A stretch of DNA of 5,894 bases from 2-02-FULL-43-11-A sp964477065 (GTDB lineage Bacteria > Patescibacteriota > Microgenomatia > UBA1406 > HO2-37-13b): assembly GCA_964477065.1 (NCBI GenBank), contig CAYZCU010000035.1, positions 1 to 5,894 of the forward strand. The letters are read 5' to 3'. Positions 1 to 5,142 of the stretch are shown here, one piece after another. The notes beneath the pieces are model-generated. The model saw only the letters and a list, made by a program, of their open reading frames with translations, was not told the origin of the DNA and made no database searches. The position numbers were made by a program, and so were the translations under genes. The first letter of the stretch is position 1, and the number at the start of each line of letters is the position of its first letter.

Positions 1-1
1 G

Positions 2-208
2 CCAGAACTCTCTGGTGCTGGGTGGATCAATGAGTTGCTGATGTATGTGAAAACTCACAAGATTTCTGTTGCACAAGTCCCCGTTCCGCACTACCAACGC
101 GAGTATGGGGCATCAAATTATTCTATAACTCAGCTCACGATGGAGTCAGTATCAGGTGTTATGAACCTTCTTACGCGAAGGATTTTTAGGCTTGGGGGAA
201 GGAAATAG
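2..208 (+). CDS. Family 2 glycosyltransferase, C-terminal fragment
   Basis: Only the last 68 codons are present. The reading frame is open from base 2 to a TAG at 206-208, and the start lies left of the window. The fragment reads as the end of a GT2 (dolichol-phosphate-mannose-synthase-like) enzyme. The pattern ELL, then a short basic stretch, then VPVPHYQREYGASNYS is the family's usual sequence after the catalytic core: a strand ending in VPV, an aromatic/basic patch, and a G-x-SNY-type loop. Such enzymes move a sugar from a nucleotide donor to a lipid or glycan acceptor at the cytoplasmic membrane face. The DXD motif is outside the window, so donor and acceptor cannot be named. The basic tail (LLTRRIFRLGGRK) could be a membrane-associating end. 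The last 23 bases overlap the 3' end of the opposing gene, and no terminator hairpin is seen. Confidence 0.8.
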   Translation, partial: PELSGAGWINELLMYVKTHKISVAQVPVPHYQREYGASNYSITQLTMESVSGVMNLLTRRIFRLGGRK

Positions 209-647
209 TTTTTTCTGTAAAACTATATTCCGTGTATCGTCGAAGTCGGATATCTGAGGGAAGAACTTTGATCACAGTCTTGGCTTGGTCTTTGTATTTG
301 AGTGCTGGAAGAGATTGTAAAAAGCTAGCCCCATAATGGAGCTTTTCTGCAAGTTTTTGCAAAATGTCATCAAGCATTTCAGGATGATCCTCCACGACAC
401 CTCGAACACGAAGTGTTTCTGTCAGGGATGCATCAACGATCGTCAGAACAACATTTTTTTGCTGAAGCATGTTGAGACGTTTTTGTGTTTGAACTGGTGT
501 GACAAAATAAATCTCATGCGCATACGTAGCTACATAATATATAGGAGCAGCATCGGGGAGACCTTCAGGAGAAACTGTCGAAAGCACGGCCATTGACTGT
601 TTCATCAGCATGTCTCGTATATAGGTAGCATCTATAGGTGTGTCCAT
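186..647 (-). CDS. Pyridoxamine 5'-phosphate oxidase family (FMN split-barrel) protein
   Basis: This is a 153-residue protein. Residues 19-40 (MAVLSTVSPEGLPDAAPIYY-VA) are the first two strands of the FMN-binding split barrel: an A-x-LST start, a G-P turn and a second strand. Strands at about 46-50 (IYFVT) and 66-71 (VVLTIV), and one near 78-85 (ETLRVRGV), follow in the usual order. The middle (TQKRLNMLQQ, about 54-63) matches the helix after strand three that in this family carries the K-x-x-N/R flavin-phosphate contact. The length is normal for the small, single-domain members, which bind FMN, F420 or heme. The substrate cannot be predicted and it should not be called PdxH. ATG at 647 is preceded by a TACAAT box at only 5 bases, which supports this start and a leaderless mRNA. 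Its 3' end overlaps the converging glycosyltransferase gene. Confidence 0.8.
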   Translation of the reverse strand: MDTPIDATYIRDMLMKQSMAVLSTVSPEGLPDAAPIYYVATYAHEIYFVTPVQTQKRLNMLQQKNVVLTIVDASLTETLRVRGVVEDHPEMLDDILQKLAEKLHYGASFLQSLPALKYKDQAKTVIKVLPSDIRLRRYTEYSFTEKTISFPQA

Positions 648-652
648 GCTTT

Positions 653-682
653 ATTGTACCGTGGGCATAGATGACTATGCAA
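653..682 (-). promoter_or_regulatory. Promoter of the split-barrel gene, leaderless type
   Basis: On the minus strand there is a TTGCAT box (682-677), an 18-base spacer and TACAAT (658-653), followed by AAAGC and then the ATG at 647. Transcription starting about 6-7 bases after the -10 box would begin at or next to the A of ATG, leaving no room for a ribosome binding site. The -35 half overlaps the last codons of the upstream glycosyltransferase gene. The gene can therefore be expressed separately from its upstream neighbour. The call rests on sequence pattern only. Confidence 0.5.
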
Positions 683-1424
683 GGTCATTCCTAGGTGAAA
701 CTGTTCGAGCATAGTAGTCGCGAACAGATTCATACGATGTGCGTGCATCTTTGATACAGCCGAATATGGGCATAAAGCACGTATTATCAGGCTTATTTAT
801 GTTATGAAAAAAGCGCAGATCGCTTGTCGATCCAAATGTCTGTGAAGCATCATCGGGATATGCACCCAATTGAGCTATCTTGCGAGAAAAAGTGATGTTT
901 GTCACATCAACATGTCCAATGGTGAGAGGAAACAGTGGCAAAATTTCATCCTCAAGCCGTGTTTGCGTCATAATGATATCTTTATCAATACAGTCATGAG
1001 CAACATGAAGTGATCGGATATAGTGATGATTTGCGAGTTGAGTATCTGCATCGATGATGATGTAGCGCATGGCTTCCCAGTGGGTCATTGCATAGTTACG
1101 TCGCCTTCCTAAATCTTCTTGAAGGTCAATCCCATTTTTGACGTCCTCATATGGGGTCTCGTGATAGATAAAGCGTTTGTCTGCACGGAGTATCGGATTA
1201 AGTGTCGCCTTGAAATGAGCCGATGGGCCATTGCTGATAAGTATGTGCACAAATGAGGGATCAGATTGTTTTTGAAGGTCGTGAATGAGCTCGATCGTCG
1301 ATTCGATACACCCATCAAAAACTGGTGTGATGACACACAAAAAAGGCGGTTGGGTCGCAGATCGCGGTATGCAATACCCAAGCGCAACAATACACTGCTT
1401 AAGAAAAGATTTGATTAGTTTCAC
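675..1424 (-). CDS. Putative GT-A-fold glycosyltransferase (family 2-like)
   Basis: This 249-residue protein is probably cytoplasmic or membrane-associated through its N-terminus (FLKQCIVALGYCI, 7-19). Residues 29-36 (LCVITPVF) are the first beta strand of the GT-A nucleotide-sugar fold, followed by a helix (ESTIELIHDLQKQS) and a second strand ending in ISNG (63-66). The region 105-127 has LGRRRNYA, then W-E-A and IIIDADT; D125-A126-D127 is the DXD motif that holds the metal and nucleotide diphosphate. A later stretch (VTNITFSRKIAQLGAYPDDA, about 174-193) resembles the acceptor-side loop of GT2 enzymes. Donor and acceptor are unknown. The start is GTG at 1424, because no ATG occurs in frame until residue 113 and an in-frame stop lies just upstream. 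The gene begins 17 bases after the VOC gene stop with no Shine-Dalgarno sequence or clear promoter, so it is probably read from the VOC promoter. Family call is good; subfamily is not known. Confidence 0.72.
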   Translation of the reverse strand: MKLIKSFLKQCIVALGYCIPRSATQPPFLCVITPVFDGCIESTIELIHDLQKQSDPSFVHILISNGPSAHFKATLNPILRADKRFIYHETPYEDVKNGIDLQEDLGRRRNYAMTHWEAMRYIIIDADTQLANHHYIRSLHVAHDCIDKDIIMTQTRLEDEILPLFPLTIGHVDVTNITFSRKIAQLGAYPDDASQTFGSTSDLRFFHNINKPDNTCFMPIFGCIKDARTSYESVRDYYARTVSPRNDLA

Positions 1425-1441
1425 GCACGTTGTCTGAAATC

Positions 1442-1807
1442 TTATTCAGCCTTCCACGGGGACATGAGCTGGAAATAATTGCCATCAGGATCTTCAAACG
1501 TTGCAATCATCATACCGCCCTCGCCCATTGCATACGGTTCTTTTTTGACCGTTGCCCCTGTAGCTTTGATACGATCAAATTCAGCTTGGACATCTGCAGT
1601 TTCAAGATTAAACATGATGCGTGCTGGTTCTTGAGCTTTTTCAGCGACATCTGAATGTTTGCCAATACCAAAGAAACTTGCCCCAACTTGCCAGCCATAC
1701 CAATCAGGTTCAGACATGTCTGCAGGTCTGCCAAGGACTTTTTCATAAAAGGTAGCGAGCTCGGTTGGTTTCATGGATCCGACCATGAGTGAATTAAGAT
1801 TTAACAT
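1442..1807 (-). CDS. VOC (glyoxalase/bleomycin-resistance fold) family protein
   Basis: This is a 121-residue, single-domain vicinal-oxygen-chelate protein, the normal size. The signature is a first strand (LNSLMVGS), then TELATFYEKVLG (15-26), the start of the second beta-alpha-beta unit at RIMFNLE (63-69) with VQAEFDRIKATGA (73-85), and the closing FEDPDGNYFQLMSP (104-117). These proteins dimerise and form a binding cavity used for glyoxalase, dioxygenase, fosfomycin-type or bleomycin-binding functions. Positions that are usually His/Glu metal ligands appear as N5/S6, R63 and Q113, so metal-dependent catalysis is doubtful; binding of a small molecule is an alternative. ATG at 1807 is preceded by an extended -10 box 6 bases away, which fixes the start. 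It is the first gene of a probable two-gene unit with the GT-A-like gene and is divergent from the Nudix gene. Confidence 0.85.
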   Translation of the reverse strand: MLNLNSLMVGSMKPTELATFYEKVLGRPADMSEPDWYGWQVGASFFGIGKHSDVAEKAQEPARIMFNLETADVQAEFDRIKATGATVKKEPYAMGEGGMMIATFEDPDGNYFQLMSPWKAE

Positions 1808-1813
1808 AGTGTC

Positions 1814-1842
1814 AGTATAGCAGATTGATGTATACTGGAGAA
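1814..1842 (-). promoter_or_regulatory. Extended -10 promoter of the VOC gene, leaderless type
   Basis: Reading the minus strand, TGC (1822-1820) directly precedes TATACT (1819-1814), an extended -10 of the TGnTATAAT form. Six bases (GACACT) then lead to the ATG at 1807. A weak -35-like TTCTCC lies at 1842-1837 with a 17-base spacer. The spacing places the transcription start at or beside the start codon. This promoter overlaps the opposite-strand Nudix promoter. Confidence 0.55.
1831..1836 (+). promoter_or_regulatory. -10 box of the Nudix gene, leaderless type
   Basis: TATACT is followed by GGAGA and the ATG at 1842, so the expected transcription start falls on or next to the start codon. 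GGAG is only one base from ATG, too close to work as a Shine-Dalgarno sequence. The bases at the -35 position (AGTGTC, 1808-1813) are poor. The nine-base string ATGTATACT (1828-1836) recurs before the small basic gene at 3118-3110 on the minus strand. Confidence 0.5.
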
Positions 1843-2395
1843 TGCAAACGTATTGTACGGTTGACGTTATTGCTGTATGTAAGGATGGTCGATTCCTTCT
1901 CCTTCAGCGTGCTCCACATAGATCCTATCCACTTACGTGGAATTGTATTTCTGGCCACATACGTGAAAAGGAAAGTGCAGAATCTGCAGCCGTTCGCGAG
2001 TTGATGGAAGAGGCAGGACTTGTTGGAAACATGACATGCGTTGGGACACCTCATTGGACTGAGGACGAGACGACACGATTCATAGTTGTGCCGACCTTGA
2101 TTGTCGTCACNNNNNNNNNNNNNNNNNNNNNNNNNNNNNNNNNNNNNNNNNNNNNNNNNNNNNNNNNNNNNNNNNNNNNNNNNNNNNNNNNNNNNNNNNN
2201 NNNNNNNNNNGGACTGAGGACGAGACGACACGATTCATAGTTGTGCCGACCTTGATTGTCGTCACTAATGAAGATGAGTTATGTGTTGATCCTGAGGAGT
2301 CGTGTGCCTATGATTGGGTCACTCCTGATGATGTTCGTGTGGTGCTAACAGATTATCTCCAACTGACGCTTCGAAGTGTTGGCATGCTAGAGTAA
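1842..2395 (+). CDS. Nudix hydrolase, interrupted by an assembly gap artefact
   Basis: Residues 38-60 match the full Nudix box G-x5-E-x7-R-E-U-x-E-E-x-G-U: G38, E44, R52, E53, E56, E57, G59 and L60 are all in place, so the metal-binding catalytic helix is intact. Ahead of it, VIAVCKDGRFLLLQRA (9-24) is the standard first strands of the fold, and YPLTWNCISGH fits the strand before the box. Such enzymes hydrolyse nucleoside-diphosphate-linked compounds; the substrate is not predictable here. The raw sequence seems to stop at a TAG at 2238-2240, but this is false: bases 2056-2110 and 2211-2265 are identical and flank 100 Ns. Joining 1842-2110 to 2266-2395 gives a clean 132-residue protein ending LRSVGMLE and TAA at 2393. 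The distal part (EESCAYDWVTPDDV) looks like a normal Nudix C-terminal strand and helix. Confidence 0.88.
2056..2265. repeat. 55-base exact direct repeat flanking 100 Ns, scaffold-join artefact
   Basis: Copy one is 2056-2110 and copy two is 2211-2265, both beginning GGACTGAGGACGAG and ending GTCGTCAC. The 100 Ns at 2111-2210 sit exactly between them. Identical copies that abut the gap on both sides are what results when two contigs that overlap by an assembly k-mer are spaced with a default gap rather than merged. Deleting 155 bases restores the Nudix frame, which argues against a true repeat. Confidence 0.92.
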
Positions 2396-2411
2396 GTATA
2401 TCTGAAAAGTC

Positions 2412-2440
2412 TTGACAGGGTGTTTAAAAAGTACTAGGAT
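2412..2440 (+). promoter_or_regulatory. Sigma-70-like promoter upstream of the cysteine-containing membrane protein
   Basis: A perfect TTGACA (2412-2417) is separated by 17 bases from TAGGAT (2435-2440, 4 of 6 matches to TATAAT). The predicted start near 2446-2448 leaves a leader of about 30 bases. Unlike the other genes here, this one has a strong -35 box and a real untranslated leader. The box lies 16 bases after the Nudix stop, so the gene is probably transcribed on its own. Confidence 0.55.
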
Positions 2441-2442
2441 GA

Positions 2443-2462
2443 AATTACGTAATTATTAATTA
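2443..2462. promoter_or_regulatory. Overlapping palindromes in the leader, possible operator
   Basis: AATTACGTAATT (2443-2454) is a perfect 12-base palindrome. It overlaps TAATTA-T-TAATTA (2450-2462), two copies of a self-complementary hexamer. Both sit over the predicted transcription start, just after the -10 box and before the start codon at 2477. Position and symmetry suit a repressor site, but AT-rich DNA makes short palindromes common and no regulator gene is nearby. Confidence 0.25.
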
Positions 2463-2476
2463 GTATTTCATGTATT

Positions 2477-2893
2477 ATGCCAAGTAAAACTAAAGTAGTG
2501 ACATCTGCTCGTAAATCGACATCTGTTAGTCAGACCCTTATGAATCAGCGACTCGTTATCTGGTTGCTCGTTGGATTTGTAGCATTCCTCACCTTGTGGA
2601 TGCTCTACACTGTCAAAGCAATGCAGGCAGGTAGTATGACGACATCAACAGAAGCATTTAGTACACCAGTCGAGGATTCAAGTTGTACTCCTAGTGATTT
2701 GAGCCGTGGAACCATAACCTCAAAAAAGGTTGTGAATGGACGAGTCGTCAAAAAGACACTCACCTGTTGTAAAGTCCCTGGCACATCACAATATTATTGG
2801 AGAAGCATGTCATGTTCACTCGTTAATCTAAATGATGGGAAGGTTGATGCAAAACCTAAGCCAGCTTATGGCGGAGTCATGAAGCCTCGATAA
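2477..2893 (+). CDS. Uncharacterised single-pass membrane protein with four cysteines
   Basis: I do not recognise a family for this 138-residue protein. A basic, Ser/Thr-rich N-terminus (residues 1-25; 5 Lys/Arg in the first 13) is followed by one hydrophobic helix (about 26-46, LVIWLLVGF to MLYTV), then a Ser/Thr-rich linker (52-69) and a C-terminal domain with C70, C97, C98 and C113. The positive-inside rule puts the N-terminus in the cytoplasm and the cysteine part outside, where two disulfides could form. No signal-peptidase cleavage site is evident and the anchor would be retained. The segment SKKVVNGRVVKKTLTCCKV looks like a beta hairpin ending in the Cys pair. The tail is Lys/Pro-rich (DAKPKPAYGG). 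ATG at 2477 has no Shine-Dalgarno sequence. The gene has its own promoter and ends before a strong terminator, so it is monocistronic. It might be a small surface or pilus-type protein, but this is a guess. Confidence 0.65.
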   Translation: MPSKTKVVTSARKSTSVSQTLMNQRLVIWLLVGFVAFLTLWMLYTVKAMQAGSMTTSTEAFSTPVEDSSCTPSDLSRGTITSKKVVNGRVVKKTLTCCKVPGTSQYYWRSMSCSLVNLNDGKVDAKPKPAYGGVMKPR

Positions 2894-2909
2894 CTCTTAC
2901 ATAATACTC

Positions 2910-2938
2910 AAAAAGTGGCCCCACAAGGGCCATTTTTT
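2910..2938. terminator. Bidirectional intrinsic terminator
   Basis: TGGCCC (2916-2921) and GGGCCA (2927-2932) form a perfect 6-base-pair stem around a CACAA loop. Six Ts (2933-2938) follow on the + strand. On the minus strand the same stem is followed by C and TTTTT (2914-2910). It therefore serves both the membrane protein gene ending at 2893 and the basic protein gene ending at 2974, which converge on it. Confidence 0.85.
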
Positions 2939-2973
2939 ATGTGAGATCGACATAGAATAAAGTACGAAAGTTT

Positions 2974-3102
2974 TTATTTCTTCTTTCCGCGGTTCTTGAG
3001 AGCTTTCTTTGCAAGCATGTCTGCTTTTATAGCGAGTCGTTTCTTTGTTTTATGAGAATGGGTTTTCTTCATTTTCCCAATACCCGTTGCGCGTTTTGCC
3101 AT
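2974..3102 (-). CDS. 42-residue highly basic protein, ribosomal-protein-like composition
   Basis: The protein starts MAKRATGIGKMKKTHSHK and ends ALKNRGKKK with a TAA stop at 2974-2976. It has 14 Lys and 3 Arg in 42 residues, one Asp and no Glu. Such a protein would bind nucleic acid, most likely rRNA. KMKKTHSHKTKKRL (10-23) faintly recalls the KMKTH-x-AKR start of ribosomal protein bL35, and the Lys/Arg-rich helix with THG-type turn recalls bL34 or the COX24/mS38-type domain. None of these matches over its full length, so I assign no name. Support for a real gene is its own TATACT box 7 bases before ATG, the bidirectional terminator 41 bases after its stop, and sensible placement in an otherwise empty stretch. 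It is divergent from the potassium transporter gene. A function in ribosome structure is inference. Confidence 0.65.
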   Translation of the reverse strand: MAKRATGIGKMKKTHSHKTKKRLAIKADMLAKKALKNRGKKK

Positions 3103-3109
3103 ATGAGAT

Positions 3110-3118
3110 AGTATACAT
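3110..3118 (-). promoter_or_regulatory. -10 box of the small basic gene, leaderless type
   Basis: The minus strand reads ATGTATACT (3118-3110), then seven bases (ATCTCAT), then the ATG at 3102. The predicted transcription start is on or within one base of the start codon. No convincing -35 hexamer is present. The nine-base string is the same as that before the Nudix gene. Confidence 0.5.
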
Positions 3119-3152
3119 GATACGAGGACAATCCGAAAGTGTATTTGGCGAG

Positions 3153-3181
3153 TTGTATATAGTATGTTTGCATATTAAAAT
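3153..3181 (+). promoter_or_regulatory. Probable promoter of the potassium transporter gene
   Basis: TTGTAT (3153-3158) and TAAAAT (3176-3181, 5 of 6 matches) are 17 bases apart. The predicted start near 3188 leaves a leader of only about five bases before the ATG at 3193, with no Shine-Dalgarno sequence. TATAGT at 3158-3163 is an alternative -10 box. The 90-base divergent spacer is too short for a long riboswitch such as a c-di-AMP sensor. Confidence 0.4.
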
Positions 3182-3192
3182 AGTGGTTTACA

Positions 3193-5115
3193 ATGATCCA
3201 ACATAAAAAAAATAGTAAGCTTGTTCTCGTAGCCCTAGGTGCTCTAGGAGTCGTGTATGGGGATATTGGGACATCGCCTTTGTATGCGATGAATGAGATG
3301 TTTTTTGGTCATGCAAATCTATCTCGATCTGTGGTAGACATATTTGGAGGAGTGAGTTTGATCTTTTGGGCACTTACGCTCATTATTTCATTTAAGTACA
3401 TGGTTTTTGTTCTTCGAGCTGATTATGACGGTGAAGGTGGAGTATTTGCACTCGTAAGTCTTTTATCAAAGAAATCACTCAAAAAGCTATTTACAGCAAT
3501 ACTTCCATTACTGATATTCGCTGCAGGATTATTGTATGGTGAAGGTGTCATCACACCAGCTATCAGCGTGCTTTCAGCTGTTGAGGGACTGCTTATTGTA
3601 ACGCCTACTTTTGGACCATATGTCATCCCATTGACAATTGCTATTCTGACCATACTCTTTTATGCACAAAAAAATGGAACTCATAAAATTGGAAAATTAT
3701 TTGGTCCAATAGTTTTAGTGTGGTTTATTTGTATAGCAATTATTGGGGGATCTCATATAGTAGATCATCAGCAGATATTGACTGCTATTAATCCCACATA
3801 TGCCTGGGCATTTTTGAGGAGTCATGAACTTCATGCAGTGCTCCTTGCACTTGGCTCAGTCATGCTTGTTGTGACTGGCGGTGAAGCTATGTATGCAGAC
3901 ATGGGGCATTTTGGTGCAAAACCAATTAGGCTCAGTTGGTTCACTATCACCTACCCAGCCCTCTTACTCAATTATTTTGGTCAGGGTGCGTACCTTCTTT
4001 CAGGTAGTCCAATAATAAACAATAATATCTTCTTTAGTATGGTTCCTACTCTATTTTTGATACCAATGATCGTATTAGCAACTGCTGCAACAATTATAGC
4101 TTCACAGGCTTTGATATCTGGAGCATTTTCATTAGCCACACAGGCCATCTCTCTCAATCTACTGCCCAATCTACATACGATTCATACGCATGAAGACTTT
4201 GAGGGACAAAGATATATTCCTCTTGTGAACTGGCTTATTTATGCTGGAAGTGTGACACTTGTCTTGACATTCAAATCGAGTACGCATTTGGCATCTGCAT
4301 ATGGTTTGTCAGTTTCGGGTGTCATGTTCATGACGTCACTCGCTATGATGGCAATATCTCGATATTATTGGAAATGGCCTCGAGTTGCGTCTTTTATGCT
4401 TTTTATCCCTCTTCTTATCATTGATGGTGTTTTTTTGACAGCAAATTCGATCAAGATTTTCAGCGGAGGATACGTACCTCTTATTTTGGCACTTCTGATG
4501 ACGTCGATTATGCTTATCTGGTACTGGGGACGCAGGCAGGTCCGTCGAGTGTACAAATCATATTCGTCGATGACCGTTAAGGAGCTTATTCAGTTGAAAA
4601 AATCTCAAACTGCCGTCATCCCACGATCTATTGTGTTTCTGTCCCCGACAGCTATTGATGATGTGAATGATTCTGTACCGATGCTCAAGCAAGTATTTTG
4701 GGAAAGATACAATGCCCTTCCACAAAATTTACTCATCGTAAATGTCCGTACCGCTCGTGCTCCTTTTGCACATGATAGAAGATTTGAAATTCATAAGTTT
4801 CTTGATAGTCCAGAGTTTGGAACGATTTACTCTGTTTGTATACGATTTGGATTTATGGAGGAAAAAAAGATAGAAGCGATTTTACATGAGCTTGCTGAGG
4901 ATAAGGCTATCAATATATCTGACCATCCCTCAGAATGGCTTGTACATGCTATCCATGAGCGTTTTCGTGTTATGAAAGATGCCTCTCGATTTAAAAAGTG
5001 TCTTTCAGCGATTTATACATTCATGTTGAACAATGCGCAGAAGACTGACAGTGAGTATGGTCTGGGTACAAACATCAATTTGACAGTGGAAATCTGTCCC
5101 GTTCTGATCGTATAG
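3193..5115 (+). CDS. kup: Kup/HAK/KT-type potassium uptake transporter
   Basis: This is a complete 640-residue protein, close to the 622 of E. coli Kup. Family marks run in order: GVVYGDIGTSPLYA (19-32), the RAD-x-x-GEGG loop (75-83), YGEGVITPAISVLSAVEG (115-132), and GGEAMYADMGHFG (about 229-241). About twelve membrane helices lie between residues 10 and 445, followed by a cytosolic C-terminal region of about 190 residues containing LIVNVRTARAPFAHDRR. Kup proteins take up potassium, generally with protons, and the GD-x-GTSP loop and GEG motif form the ion path. One change stands out: the usual RADN is RADY (Y78). ATG at 3193 puts the GDIGTSP motif at the expected distance from the N-terminus, but no Shine-Dalgarno sequence is seen. 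It is divergent from the small basic gene and converges on the GT39-like gene after 27 bases. Confidence 0.97.
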   Translation: MIQHKKNSKLVLVALGALGVVYGDIGTSPLYAMNEMFFGHANLSRSVVDIFGGVSLIFWALTLIISFKYMVFVLRADYDGEGGVFALVSLLSKKSLKKLFTAILPLLIFAAGLLYGEGVITPAISVLSAVEGLLIVTPTFGPYVIPLTIAILTILFYAQKNGTHKIGKLFGPIVLVWFICIAIIGGSHIVDHQQILTAINPTYAWAFLRSHELHAVLLALGSVMLVVTGGEAMYADMGHFGAKPIRLSWFTITYPALLLNYFGQGAYLLSGSPIINNNIFFSMVPTLFLIPMIVLATAATIIASQALISGAFSLATQAISLNLLPNLHTIHTHEDFEGQRYIPLVNWLIYAGSVTLVLTFKSSTHLASAYGLSVSGVMFMTSLAMMAISRYYWKWPRVASFMLFIPLLIIDGVFLTANSIKIFSGGYVPLILALLMTSIMLIWYWGRRQVRRVYKSYSSMTVKELIQLKKSQTAVIPRSIVFLSPTAIDDVNDSVPMLKQVFWERYNALPQNLLIVNVRTARAPFAHDRRFEIHKFLDSPEFGTIYSVCIRFGFMEEKKIEAILHELAEDKAINISDHPSEWLVHAIHERFRVMKDASRFKKCLSAIYTFMLNNAQKTDSEYGLGTNINLTVEICPVLIV

Positions 5116-5142
5116 CCCTTAAACGAGAAAGGAATCTCTGTA

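Noticed and set aside
336..596. Open frame on the + strand inside the split-barrel gene
   Set aside because: It is antisense to a well-supported family protein, has no recognisable domain and no start signals.
1812..2231. Minus-strand frame running through the Ns
   Set aside because: It is antisense to the Nudix gene and exists only because the unknown bases contain no stop codons.
2056..2265. The 55-base duplication as a true repeat, attachment site or recombination target
   Set aside because: Perfect identity abutting a default-size N gap, with frame restoration when collapsed, is better explained by contig overlap.
2439..2459. Six-codon upstream frame (MKLRNY) before the membrane protein gene
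   Set aside because: Its ATG overlaps the -10 box and lies upstream of the predicted transcription start.
3103..3192. Riboswitch (for example a c-di-AMP potassium sensor) ahead of kup
   Set aside because: The divergent spacer is only 90 bases, the likely leader is about five bases, and no conserved stem structure is visible.
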